NCBI GenBank assembly: GCA_014155875.1
Contig: JACEFZ010012577.1
Location: 435,279-499,278, forward strand
Reading direction: 5' to 3'
DNA from: Cepaea nemoralis
Lineage: Eukaryota; Mollusca; Gastropoda; Stylommatophora; Helicidae
Length of the DNA stretch: 64,000 nucleotides
Positions 21,635 to 31,317 of the stretch are shown here, piece after piece. The position numbers were made by a program, and so were the translations under genes. Below the pieces are notes generated by a model. The model was not told where the DNA came from and did not search any database. It worked only from the letters and a program-made list of their open reading frames with translations. The stretch's first letter is position 1. The number at the start of each line of letters is the position of its first letter.

Positions 21635-22176
21635 GTTATTTACAATGCAGTGGCACGGAGATTATATCAATAAGTTATTTACAATGGAGTGGCACGGAGA
21701 TTATATCAATAAGTTATTTACAATGCAGTGGCACGGAGATTATATCAATAAGTTATTTACAATGGAGTGGCACGGAGATTATATCAATAAGTTATTTACA
21801 CTGGAGTGGCACGGAGATTATATCAATAAGTTATTTACAATGGAGTGGCACGGAGATTATATCAATAAGTTATTTACAATGGAGTGGCACGGAGATTATA
21901 TCAATAAGTTATTTACAATGCAGTGGCACGGAGATTATATCAATAAGTTATTTACAATGGAGTGGCACGGAGATTATATCAATAAGTTATTTACAATGGA
22001 GTGGCACGGAGATTATATCAATAAGTTATTTACAATGCAGTGGCACGGAGATTATATCAATAAGTTATTTACAATGGAGTGGCACGGAGATTATATCAAT
22101 AAGTTATTTACAATGGAGTGGCACGGAGATTATATCAATAAGTTATTTACAATGGAGTGGCACGGAGATTATCAAT
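21635..22176. repeat. 39-bp minisatellite, 14 copies, highly homogeneous
   Basis: Each unit holds 'TTATTTACAATGGAGTGG' followed by 'CACGGAGATTATATCAATAA'. Nearly the only variation is one G/C site (ATGGAG versus ATGCAG); the C form occurs in units 1, 3, 8 and 11, and unit 5 has an A-to-C change. Two forward frames are open through the whole array, giving 13-residue repeats. The uniformity implies recent expansion or gene conversion. Confidence 0.97.
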
Positions 22177-22423
22177 GAAGAAATACACTCAAGAAAAGTA
22201 TAACTTAATTGATTCAGTGCAAAACAAAAAGTCGGTTTGGACCAAACATGGTAAACAATCAAAGAACAAGTATTTTAATGTAAAGTTCCATTCAACGAGA
22301 ATTGAAATTGCGGAAGATACCACGAAACAAAACAAATTACACGATGACTCTATTATGGCAAATATCGCCCTTCTATCTAAATGGGAGGTCACATGTGTCG
22401 ATATATTATCATTGGCTACTTAA
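22157..22423 (+). CDS. Unrecognised small open frame after the 39-bp array
   Basis: An 88-codon frame starts in the last array units and runs through unique A-rich sequence. The Lys/Asn-rich product has no motif I recognise. A chance open frame is the likeliest reading; it is recorded because it leaves the repeat and stays open for about 80 codons. Confidence 0.12.
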   Translation: MARRLSMKKYTQEKYNLIDSVQNKKSVWTKHGKQSKNKYFNVKFHSTRIEIAEDTTKQNKLHDDSIMANIALLSKWEVTCVDILSLAT

Positions 22424-22478
22424 TCAGTGAAAGAATTAATGTGATTTACAATGTAATGACTTCTGCTTCTCGTGGTTA

Positions 22479-22641
22479 TATACCGTGTATGTTTAATGAC
22501 TATGCAGTGTTATGAAAATATTGCCGGTCCATGTTTTGTATTCACCCTCTGTAAAGTTCATTCAACATAAAAGGTAAATACAAAACTTGGAACGGCAATA
22601 TTTTCAACCACTGCACAGTCATTAAAAATACACCCTGTATA
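22479..22641. mobile_element. Palindromic MITE-like inverted repeat
   Basis: The left arm from 22479 (TATACCGTGTATG, then 'TTTAATGACTATGCAGTG', 'GAAAATATTGCCG') pairs with the right arm ending 22641 (complement TATACAGGGTGTA, 'TTTTTAATGACTGTGCAGTG', 'GAAAATATTGCCG'). The arms are about 67 nt, with mismatches, around a loop of about 30 nt. The termini adjoin TA. This is the form of a small non-autonomous DNA transposon or fold-back element; I cannot name the superfamily. Confidence 0.75.
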
Positions 22642-23400
22642 TAGTTGTTATATATAGAGAGGTAAATATCTGATGGCTTGGCCCCAAGGCAAATTCAAGA
22701 CAAGAACACGGAGCTGATCCACGGCTCTGGTGATCGTGTGAGATGGCGGCATGGCACGTGATGATAATTGATACAAATTTACCCAAAATACGAAATGCAC
22801 TTTAATTTGTCGAAACAGTTGATGTACGGAAACAGCAAAATTATTGTTTCCGGTGTGCGGTTTGGATTTTACACATCTGCGGCTAAATTCGCTCAAAACT
22901 ACAGTTCAAATTCAAAGTCATTTGAATCGTGAAAGAGACATGCGAGGCAATGTACGGTTTGTTAAAAGTTTGTTAAGACAGAACAAGTGGATGCGGTCTT
23001 TAGAAAGCCACATAGCAACAAGATGAGTAGGTCCCCAAGAACGTGTCTTCCTGTGTTGGACATAATATTTAATTACGTGCAATCAATGGCGGGAAAGTGT
23101 ACGTACGTGACAAACACACAGATAAATCACAGTCATTATTCCCATTCTGCCTCTTGTTAGCCAAGCCAGCATTCTGGATTCCACCATAATTCCACAACGT
23201 GGAAATTACCTAAGAGTGGGTGTCCGTGTAGACAGTGTTCAGGTCTGCTACTTGCGCAGACGTGAGTTTCAGTGGCGGTAAAGCAGGGTGTGTTGCCGGT
23301 CAGAGATTCAGAATCATGGAAAGGGTAAAGAGACAGAACAGTTGGAATGGCTCGGTCATTTGATGGGAGTGTCTCCCAACAAACCGCTCATGTCGATTTT
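22642..23400. other. Spacer with a family D fragment
   Basis: 22670-22772 resembles the family D 3' region ('GAGCTGATCCACGGCTCTGG', 'GGCATGGCACGTGATGAT'), plus strand. The rest is unrecognised. Confidence 0.45.
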
Positions 23401-23404
23401 CTAG

Positions 23405-23475
23405 GAAAGTTTACTTCAGTAGTTTGCCATTGTTTTCTGATCGAGAAATCAACATTTAAGTACAATTTAATGCCG
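23405..23475 (-). mobile_element. SINE C tail fragment
   Basis: The complement of the tail words 'TTAAATGTTGATTTCTCG' and 'CAATGGCAAACTACTGAA' is present. No head is attached. Confidence 0.55.
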
Positions 23476-23484
23476 AATGTTAGG

Positions 23485-23670
23485 ACTGAACCCCTTACCT
23501 CGTCATCAAATGGAAGCAGAGGAAGAGGCCGACCATGTAAACGATGGACGGATGGAATATCAGAGTCCGTGGGAATATCGATACATGAAGCCCGTAAGCG
23601 GGCACTCTCCCGTTGTTTATACTTCACCTCGACACCGCAAGTTACAAGAGGAACGTGATGAGATGAGATG
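23485..23670 (+). pseudogene. LINE reverse transcriptase C-terminal fragment
   Basis: The forward frame reads 'GRGRPCKRWTDGISESVG', then 'HEARKRALSR', matching the GRP--RW-D ... A--R tail of many non-LTR ORF2 proteins. It ends at a stop followed by a GATGA-rich tail. Only about 45 residues of the tail survive. Confidence 0.6.
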
Positions 23671-23747
23671 ATGAGACCGCGTCATCAGCGTCATGGGAAT
23701 TTAATAGCCAGTGCTTTTATCATATCGGCCACGGCGACTTCTGCGTT

Positions 23748-24012
23748 TGTCTACAACAGTAAAATATTTGGCTTTAAAGGACTCGGAGATGTGGTTCTAC
23801 AACAGTAAAATATTTGGCTTTAAAGGACTCGGAGATGTGGGTCTACAACAGTAAAATATTTGGCTTTAAAGGACTCGGAAATGTGGGTCTACAACCGTAA
23901 AATATTTGGCTTTAAAGGACTCGGAGATGTGGGTCCACAACAGTAAAATGTTTGGCTCTAAAGGACTCGGAGATGTGGGTCTATAACAGTAAAATGTTTG
24001 GCTTTAAAGGGC
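23748..24012. repeat. 47-bp tandem repeat, about six copies
   Basis: Units share 'CTACAACAGTAAAATATTTG', 'GCTTTAAAGGACTCGGAGA' and 'TGTGGGT'. The last copies are the most diverged. Confidence 0.9.
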
Positions 24013-24230
24013 CCATAGATGTGTGTGCGTGTGGATCGACAACATCTGAGATGCTGTACATTGATTATGGATCTTAATGGGTAGAGCGGTGCATGTGAGA
24101 CAGAGGAGAAGACTCGAACTACCCACAATGCTTGGCGGCGTACACAGAACCGGAAGATATTCTGTGCAGTTTTGTCTTGTATCTGCTAATGAATAGACAA
24201 GACACTAGACGGCAAGATAAGCACAATGCA

Positions 24231-24492
24231 ATAGTAAATAAGATAAGATAATACAAGACAATAGAAGACAACATTAGAAAATACAAGACAACAGAAGACA
24301 GGATAAGATAGTGCAAGGCAATAGCAGACAAGATAAGATAATACAAGACAATAGAAGACAAGATAAGATCATACAAGACAATAGAAGACAAGATAAGATC
24401 ATACAAGACAATAGAAGACAAGATAAGATCATACAAGACAATAGAAGACAAGATAAGATAATAGAAAACAGTAGAAGACAAGATAACATCAC
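24231..24492. repeat. 30-bp minisatellite, about eight copies
   Basis: The unit is 'AGATAAGATCATACAAGACA' plus 'ATAGAAGACA'. The last four copies are nearly identical; the earlier ones are diverged. Confidence 0.93.
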
Positions 24493-24494
24493 AT

Positions 24495-24915
24495 TCACAA
24501 AATTTCAACACTACAAAATTTACCACACAGGGCACTAGAATATTTACCACTCAAAACGCTACAGAATTCAACACACAGAGAACTACAAACTTTACCACTC
24601 AGAACACTTCAAAATTTACCACTCAGAACGCTACAGAATTTACCACACACAGCACTACAAATTTTACCTCACAGAACACGTCAAAATTTACCACACAGAA
24701 CACTTCAAAATTTACCACACACAAAACAAAAAGCTACAAAATTTGCAACACACAGAGCACTTCAAACTTTACCACACAGAACACTTCAAAATTTACCACA
24801 AGGAACACTTCAAAATTTACCACACAGAACACTGCAGAATTTACCACAGAGAGCTCCACAAAATTTACTACACAGAGCACTACAACGTTGACCACACACA
24901 AGACTACCACATTGT
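24495..24915. repeat. 24-bp minisatellite, about 17 copies
   Basis: The unit is 'CACTTCAAAATTTACCACAC' plus AGAA, with variants. It ends 15 bp from the predicted donor of the exon at 24931-25117, so it is probably intronic. Confidence 0.93.
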
Positions 24916-24930
24916 ACAACCACTACTCAC

Positions 24931-25117
24931 CCAAAAGGCTGTCGGACGCGTCATCAGTGAGTGAGGGCACCTTCTGCATGGTGGGCACCAGCCGGTCATC
25001 CTTGCGGCTGTCGTAGAAAGTCGGCGACAGGAAGTTGGGCAAGCTCTCGGTGTGGCTGTCCTGGGTTCGACCTTCACACAGCAGGGCTGTCACTTCATCA
25101 GCTTCCGAGGAGGGGAT
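24931..25117 (-). CDS. Predicted internal exon of an unidentified host gene
   Basis: On the minus strand a C/T-rich tract ending 'TGCCCTCCCCAG' precedes the exon and 'GGTGAGTAG' follows it, so both splice sites are good consensus matches. The 187-nt exon is open in one frame (62 codons plus one base) and gives a Ser/Asp/Thr-rich, non-repetitive segment that includes 'EADEVTALLCEGRTQDS', 'LPNFLSPTFYDSRKDDR' and 'VPSLTDDASDS'. There is no membrane segment; it looks like part of a flexible cytoplasmic region. GC content and complexity differ sharply from the flanking arrays. It has no transposon-like motif. I do not recognise the gene, and no partner exon is apparent in the window. Confidence 0.65.
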
Positions 25118-25131
25118 CTGGGGAGGGCAAC
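25105..25131 (-). other. 3' splice site of the predicted exon
   Basis: A pyrimidine-rich stretch followed by CAG reads 'TTTGCTGTTGCCCTCCCCAG' on the minus strand, with the exon beginning at 25117. Confidence 0.6.
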
Positions 25132-25151
25132 AGCAAAACTGATCACATGGT

Positions 25152-26643
25152 CTAGAAAATTCCATGAGGTCAGAGAAAAATCCATGAGGTCAGGGAAAAC
25201 TCTATGAGGTCAGGGAAAACTCTATGAGGTCGGGAAAACTCTATGAGGTCAGAAAAAAATCTATGAGGTCGGGGAAAACTTTATGAGGTCTGGGAAAAAT
25301 CTATGAGGTCGGGGAAAACTTTATGAGGTCTGGGAAAACTCTATGAGTTCAGGGAAACTCTATGAGGCTAGAGAAAACTCTATGAGGTCAGGGAAACTCT
25401 ATGAGGCTAGGGAAAACTCTATGAGGTCAGGGAAAACTCTATGAGGTCAGGGAAAACTGCAAGAGGTCAGGGAAAACTCTATGAGGTCAGGGAAAACTCT
25501 ATGAGGTCAGGGAGACTGTATGAGTCTAGAAAAAACTCTATGAGGTCATTGAAACTCTATGAGGCTAGAGAAAACTCTATGAGGTCAGGGGAACTCTATG
25601 AGGCTAGGGAAAACTCTATGAGGCCAGGGAAAACTCTATGAGGTCGGGGAAAACTTTATGAGGTCTGGGAAAAATCTATGAGGTCGGGGAAAACTTTATG
25701 AGGTCTGGGAAAACTATATGAGTTCAGGGAAACTCTATGAGGCTAGAGAAAACTCTATGAGGTCAGGGAAACTCTATGAGGCTAGGGAAAACTCTATGAG
25801 GCTAGGGAAAACTCTATGAGGTCAGCGAAAACTCTATGAGGTCAGGGAAAACTGCAAGAGGTCAGGGAAAACTGCAAGAGGTCAGGGAAAACTCTATGAG
25901 GTCAGGGAAAACTCTATGAGGTCAGGGAGACTGTATGAGGCTAGAGAAAACTCTATGAGGTCAGGGAAACTCTATGAGGCTAGGGAAAACTCTATGAGGC
26001 CAGGGAAAACTCTAAGGGGTCAGGGAAAACTCCATGAGGCCAGGGAAAACTCTATGAGGTCAGCGAAAACTCTATGAGGCCAGGGAAAACTCTATGAGGT
26101 CAGGGAACACTCTATGAAGTCAGGGAAAACTCCATGAGGCCAGGGAAAACTCTACGAGGTCAGCGAAAACTCTATGAGGTCAGGGAAAACTCTATGAGGT
26201 CAGGGAAAACTCCATGAGGTCAGGGAAAACTCCATGAGTTCAGGGAAAACTCTATGAGGTCAGCGACAACTCTATGAGGTCAGGGAAAACTCTATGAGGT
26301 CAGGGAAAACTCAATGAGGTCAAGGAAAGCTCTATGAGGTCAGGGAAACTCTATGAGGCTAGAGAAAATTCTATGAGGTCAGGGAAGCTCTATGAGGCTA
26401 GGGAAAACTCTATGAGGTCAGGGAATCTCTATGAGGCTAGGGCAAACTCTATGAGGTCAAGGAAAACTCCATGAGGTCAGGGAAAACTCTACGAGGTCAG
26501 CGAAAACTCTATGAGGTCAGGGAAACTCTATGAGGTCAGGGAAAACTCTGTGAGGTCAGGGAAACTCTATGAGGTCAGGGAAACTCTATGAGGCTATGGA
26601 AAACTCTATGAGGTAAGAGAAAACTCCATGAGATCAGAGAAAA
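25152..26643. repeat. 20-bp minisatellite, about 75 copies
   Basis: The unit is 'TCTATGAGGTCAGGGAAAAC', with 18-19-bp variants ('GGCTAGGGAAAAC', 'GGGAAACTC'). Blocks of several units recur, for instance the segment around 25258-25420 and again 25640-25800, showing multi-unit duplication. It begins 35 bp upstream of the predicted exon. Confidence 0.97.
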
Positions 26644-27290
26644 AATGGGGTTGGGGTCGGGGGAGGTTGGAATGTGTGGTTGTTAGAAACAGAATGGCGT
26701 GGCAGTTCTTAAGGGTTACATTGAACCAGTCCTGTTTTGCTGAAGCACATCATGGACAATTAGCAGACACGTGAGGAGTTGTATAGAAGCTGAGGAAATG
26801 TGGTTTTACAGAAGAAGGATGAGAATAAAGTGGATGGGTATAAAGAGAATCAAGATATATTCAAAGAAATTAACTCAAACAGAGAATTGGCCACTCACAT
26901 CAGAAGAATATAGTCCACATTTTGTAATAACAGAATAACAGAAGCAACGGCTATTTACGTAAACATATTTAATTAAATGTTATAAGTTTATGTTGTCATT
27001 TAGATATTTGTGTTTTGTTCGTGGTGGAGATCACTATGATCGAAACATTCTAGTGTTGTGATGTAATAAATTGTTATGTTAGTTTCACTTTATTATTATC
27101 ATTGTTATTTCCATCACTGCGATTTGCGTTGACCAGATTTGTGTTCGTTGTAAGGTATGTACACTGTATTTGTGCTGTTTGTTATCTCTTACTTGTTCAT
27201 AGCAGTCACACAAACATATATGTTTTCATTTTATATGTTTGGTAGCACGGCATGAGAAGAGTAAACTGGAGTATGTCGTCATAACAGGAA
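26644..27290. other. Unrecognised AT-rich DNA
   Basis: Unique, AT-rich sequence with no coding signal. Confidence 0.4.
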
Positions 27291-27296
27291 AATAGG

Positions 27297-27800
27297 AACG
27301 AACGAACGAACGAATACACTTTACTTTCAAACGGTTAAGAATTCGTCGCGCAGGCCCGTCTGACATTCTGCCCTTATATCACTCTCTTTCATACATGATT
27401 TCATTCAGGGAAAGAGGAACAAGGGCAGGGGGTGACTAAGAGAGAAGATGCTGGACAGTTTGACATGCTGCTTGCTTGCTTGTGTTCGTTGGCTTGAGCT
27501 CCAACGTGAAGTCCTGTATGTCGGATGAAGGCATTCTGTTGTCCAACATCAGTGTGATGTCATACAGGACCTGAGGTTTGCGTGAGTGTCCGTTGTCCCA
27601 TGTCTGGCTTATTGGTGTGCAGACTGGTGGTTCCTCGCTGTACAGGCAGACACTCTCCGACTTCGTCCAGGACGCTCGACGAGGACGCGTCAATAGGTCT
27701 TGGCCAGTATATAACCTGGCCCTGGTGCCTTGGAAACACCTCTGCGTCCCGACAGCTTGACATCATGGAGGATCATAGAAATACGAAATAACTGGCAATA
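27297..27800 (-). mobile_element. Possible LINE 3' region, TTCG-tail family
   Basis: The (AACG)n run at 27299-27314 and 'CTTTACTTTCAAACGG' form the complement of a tail like those at 11319 and 52570. Upstream on the minus strand, 27436-27693 is open for 85 codons and 27560-27766 in another frame. Neither has a motif I can name, so the coding status is uncertain and a host exon is not excluded. Confidence 0.35.
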
Positions 27801-27807
27801 CCCGAGG

Positions 27808-27985
27808 CGAGCCTGCTCCTTGGCTAAGGAGTTGCGTACGCTGTTCGTAATCTCACATACCCGTGTTTGAAACATAGCTACGTTGGTTTTTTTTAAATGA
27901 AATTATATGGGAGCCGGTCGTTCAGGAAGCAATGGCAAACTACTGAACGTAAACGTGCCCAGGAATCATAAACAGCTGGAGTTGA
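27808..27985 (+). mobile_element. SINE A, 3' end replaced
   Basis: Head and body are present ('CTTGGCTAAGGAGTTGCG', 'GGGAGCCGGTCGTTCAGGAA', 'GCAATGGCAAACTACTGAAC'). At 'AACAGCTGGA' the sequence switches to family D instead of the usual SINE A end. Confidence 0.7.
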
Positions 27986-28112
27986 GTGCTTGGCCACATG
28001 GCATGGTCGAGACAGCAACACTGAGCTGAGCCACGACTCTGGTGATCAAGTGAAATGGCGAGTCATGACCGCCCACGCTTTCCGGCATGGCACATGATTG
28101 ATTGATTGACTG
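27985..28112 (+). mobile_element. Family D 3' end with (ATTG)n tail
   Basis: 'GAGTCATGACCGCCCACGC' and 'CCGGCATGGCACATGATTG' are followed by ATTG units. It is the best forward copy of the family whose short 3' pieces lie at 8083 and 30068. Confidence 0.7.
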
Positions 28113-28149
28113 CTGCGTTCGGTTATGGATATGTAACTACTTTAATCCG

Positions 28150-28378
28150 AGATAATGTGGCAAAGGGGTTATGCCGGTAACTGGCAATCCCGCATATAAC
28201 GTTCCAAACAGTTGCGCGCAATTTATAAGCAGACCGCTTTGCGCTGGTTTTCATATAATGGTACGAGTGTCGGTGGTTCATATAGCAATGGCAAACTACT
28301 GAACGTAACCTTGCCTAGAAATCACCAACAGCCAAAACATGTTATGCTGACTGCGACTTCTTGTAAAGGATACGCAAT
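28150..28378 (+). mobile_element. SINE A, diverged
   Basis: It has 'AGCAGACCGCTTTGCGCTGG', 'GCAATGGCAAACTACTGAAC' and an end like 'GTAAAGGATACGCAATT'. The head is degraded. Confidence 0.65.
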
Positions 28379-28379
28379 T

Positions 28380-28463
28380 AACTGACACGAGAGAGAAGGC
28401 TGAGACAGTGAGAGACAGAGTGAGCGACAGAGAGGCATAAAGTGAGAAAGAGAAAAGAGTGAC

Positions 28464-28527
<64 letters not shown>

Positions 28528-28910
28528 GGATGAGAGAGTGAGAGACAGAGAGGCATAAAGAGAGAAAGAAACAAAGAGTGACGGAAAGAGAGAGAGAGAG
28601 GGGGGAAGAGACAGTGAGAGACAGAGTGACAGACAGAGAGGCATAAAGTGAGAAAGAGACAAAGAGTGACGGAAAGAGAGAGAGAGAGAGAGAAGGAGAC
28701 AAAGAGACACACAGAGAGATATAAAGAGACAGAAAAAGACAGAGATAGACAGACAGAGTAAGAGGGACAAAGAGAGAGGTGGAGACAGGGTGAGATAGAG
28801 ATAGAATGAGATAGACAGTGACAGGATGAGATAGAGACTCACAAGGTGAGATAGAGAGTGGCAGGGTGAGATAGAGAGAGACAGAGTGAGATAAAGATAG
28901 AATCGGAGAA

Positions 28911-28955
<45 letters not shown>

Positions 28956-28974
28956 GAGAGAGAGAAACAGAGAG
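28380..28974. repeat. GA-rich array with longer duplicated blocks
   Basis: (GA)n tracts alternate with a roughly 50-bp block ('GAGAGACAGAGAGGCATAAA', 'GAAAGAGACAAAGAGTGACG') seen near 28432, 28545 and 28635. A second part has a 25-30-bp unit around 'GGTGAGATAGAGA'. Confidence 0.9.
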
Positions 28975-29415
28975 ACTACGCGTTGGTGTAACAAGTAAGA
29001 CTACCATTGCAATGAGCGCTGTGAGACGAGCATCCGCTGTCAGCTCTCAGCGTTTGCTATTTGAGTGAAAAACTGGCTGTATTTCTTCTTGTTCTTTTCC
29101 TTCCTCTTGCTTTCTTTTGTTTTCTTCTTCCTCTTCTTCATTCCTCTTCCGAAGGAAGTGCGTCAAACCCTACGTTTGCACCACAAAGATCATCGTATCT
29201 ACATTCGGTATACATTTGTGTCAGATTTACTTCTTATTGACACATTCCATCCAAGGCAACGGGCTCTATCTACCCGTGAGGTTTTCTACTCTAATAATTT
29301 TGCCTGGGTGTGGTTTTACGGCTTACTCTGCGATTTGTAACGTCCGTTTTCTTGCCCTTACTCGAGACGTCTGGGTATCCAATCTCGCTACACAACAGAT
29401 CAAGGGTGCCGCGTG
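28975..29415 (+). mobile_element. Region with dispersed repeat G (copy 1)
   Basis: 29125-29310 matches 30785-30965: a TTC-rich lead, then 'GGAAGTGCGTC', 'ATACATTTGTG', 'CCATCCAAGG' and 'GGGCTCTGTCTACC'-like words in the same order. With the TTC run at one end it could be the complement of a LINE 3' end with a GAA tail. The rest of the interval is unrecognised. Confidence 0.5.
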
Positions 29416-29535
29416 ACACAATTAGATACCAATAGTTCTTGGACAAATTCTCAGCTCTAAGAAGGGCTCGAACCAGATACCTTCTGGATCTGAGATGGGA
29501 GCCGTAGCAAGTACTAGACCAACGCTTCCTTATAT
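29416..29535 (-). mobile_element. tRNA-derived SINE head
   Basis: On the minus strand a box A-like 'TTGGTCTAGTACTTGC' is followed by box B-like 'TGGTTCGAGCCC' about 45 nt later. The acceptor and anticodon arms do not form a proper cloverleaf, so it is a SINE relic and not a tRNA gene. Confidence 0.55.
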
Positions 29536-29952
29536 TCCATAACTGAAATATAAATGATCCGTTATCTCGACTGCAAAATGGCTTAATTGGACTCAAATAC
29601 GACTGTCAATATATTCTCATGGTCGCCATATTTACAATCAGGCATTGTCTAAATATGGCCGCCAGACAAGGATGCCAAGTTAAACAAAGACCCGGCAGAT
29701 TTTAACAATCACAAAATATCTACTTTAACAAAATCATTAATAGGTAAATTAAGATGGCGAGTCGCTGACAGGGACATCAATAATTAGACAATATCTCTCT
29801 AGAATAATATATAAATATAAGTAATTTGGGGAATTTGTTTGAGATGGTAATTGTCGTAATGTTATAATTAGACAAACAGGGGGAGATAATTAGTGAGAAA
29901 AATGTCCATTTAATGAAACAGAGTAATCTATTACAACGCCTCTCAAACTGTG
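29536..29952. other. Unrecognised AT-rich DNA
   Basis: No feature seen. Confidence 0.4.
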
Positions 29953-30067
29953 TACAGGAAGACCCCCGGTTAACGTCGGGGTTAAGTTCTTGGAAAACGC
30001 GACTTTAAGTGAAACGACGTATAGCGAAACACTGGTTCCCATAGAATTAAATGAAATACAGAGTATT

Positions 30068-30120
30068 CAATCAATCAATCAATCAATCATGTGCCATGCC
30101 GGAAAGCGTGGGCGGTATTT
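30068..30120 (-). mobile_element. 53-bp family D insertion with 12-bp TSD
   Basis: (AATC)n plus 'ATGTGCCATGCCGGAAAGCG' and 'TGGGCGGTATTT' are flanked by ATACAGAGTATT at 30056-30067 and 30121-30132. It is an extremely 5'-truncated retrotransposition event inside the Tigger element. Confidence 0.9.
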
Positions 30121-30224
30121 ATACAGAGTATTATGTAATGTTTATTTTGATTGTAGTTGATATTTATTGGCTAAATAGAAGTGGATTGGAGGGCGAGTGG
30201 TAGAGTTCTTGGGACGTAGCGGCA

Positions 30225-30467
30225 TTAAATTCTCTTGCAAGCACTCAAAGGGGTTACCGGTTTAGCACCCTCTTTGATTTTGTCAGCACCTGCACGAATT
30301 GTCCTTTACGTGGTTGGAGGTAAACCATGGACTTTACTGATGTCAACAGCCTGATCGCCAGCCTTAAAACGATGTAACACATCTATCTTCACCTCAAGCG
30401 TAACACTTTTCCTGGTTCTCTTACAACCAGACACACTATCGGCACTTACTGTGCGCTTTGAACTCAT
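30225..30467 (-). pseudogene. Tigger-like transposase N-terminus (CENP-B-type HTH)
   Basis: The frame starts with ATG at 30467-30465 and reads 'SGCKRTRKSVTLEVKIDVL', then 'GDQAVDISKVHGLPPTT', a stop at 30306-30308, and in the same frame 'RTIRAGADKIKEGAKP' to a stop at 30225. This is the CENP-B/psq-type helix-turn-helix that binds the terminal repeats in pogo-family transposases. One nonsense change sits where a valine is usual. The second HTH and the DDE catalytic domain are missing, so the product would be non-functional. Confidence 0.8.
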
Positions 30468-30784
30468 ATTTATGGGGGATTACAAGATAACTCCTAGAAA
30501 AACTCACACTGCTCAAAATGTAAAATGGTGACGTTAACGCAAAACTGACAACTCAACAGACTAAGGAGACGTTCCACAGCGGTAACACTACGCGGCATTA
30601 CGTAGTTCCTCCGCAAGTCAGCAAGTTACTCCGCAAGGGCGCGACATAGCAACACAGATGTCGACGTTATGGCGGAACGTAGCGACGTAAAGTGAAGTTA
30701 TGTCAAATTATGACAACGACGTCATAGCGAAACGACGTAAACCGAAGCGACATATAGCGGGGCCTTCCCGTATTCGGGTTGTTT

Positions 30785-30965
30785 CTTCTTCTTCTTTCGA
30801 GGGAAGTGCGTCGCACGTAGCTATTGGCTACAAAGATCAGTATGTGCAACTTCAGCATACATTTGTGGCAAGATATTCTTCCTCTAGACAGATCCCATCC
30901 AAGGTAAGGGGCTCTGTCTACCGCGGACAGATTTCCTTCAAACAATGTTGCCAAGACAGCATCCC
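30785..30965 (+). repeat. Dispersed repeat G (copy 2)
   Basis: Matches 29125-29310 (see that entry). It begins 15 bp after the Tigger end. Confidence 0.6.
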
Positions 30966-31317
30966 AAAGGCCTGCTTTTATCGATATTCAACTGCCGTGG
31001 GATGTTTAACTTGCGCACGGAACCTCTTATTTTTCACACGTATCTGAGAGAGCTAGTTGCCTGATCTCACTACCAGATAGACAGGAGGACGTGTGGAATC
31101 CTCACATACATATGATTCGGGGGGGGGGGGGGGAGTTAACCCCTTTCTGGGGACTAGCCCTGTACCATAAGAGCCAGTAATCTCTGTCACAGATGCCCAC
31201 TAATTCAAAACAACGTTTTCCCGCAGTGAATTTAAATAACAAAGACACGATAAATTAAAGAGCAAGATTTATTGCCAGGCATATTTCGCTGCACCTGAGG
31301 AGATGCAGCAAAATATC
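30966..31317. other. Spacer with G-tract
   Basis: 31119-31134 is uninterrupted G. The remainder is unrecognised. Confidence 0.5.

Larger units (their letters stand above)
29955..30770 (-). mobile_element. Pogo/Tigger-type DNA transposon, internally deleted
   Basis: The terminal repeats start CAGGAAGACCCC at 29955 and, complemented, CGGGAAGGCCCC at 30770. A TA dinucleotide lies directly outside each end (29953-29954 and 30771-30772), the duplication expected of the Tc1/mariner-pogo group. The subterminal words 'GAAACGACGTATAGCGAAAC' and 'AGCGAAACGACGTAAACC' recur near both ends. The interior holds an N-terminal transposase fragment. A 53-bp LINE piece (30068-30120) has inserted. At 816 bp it is far below autonomous size. 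Confidence 0.85.

Noticed and set aside
25152..26643. Possible CRISPR array
   Set aside because: Units are contiguous 20-mers with no unique spacers, in a eukaryotic context. The same applies to 55834-56705.
27436..27766. Second host exon
   Set aside because: Two overlapping frames are open, splice sites are weak and a LINE-like tail lies just downstream. Left as uncertain in the LINE entry.
29416..29535. tRNA gene on the minus strand
   Set aside because: Internal promoter boxes only; no cloverleaf or anticodon stem.
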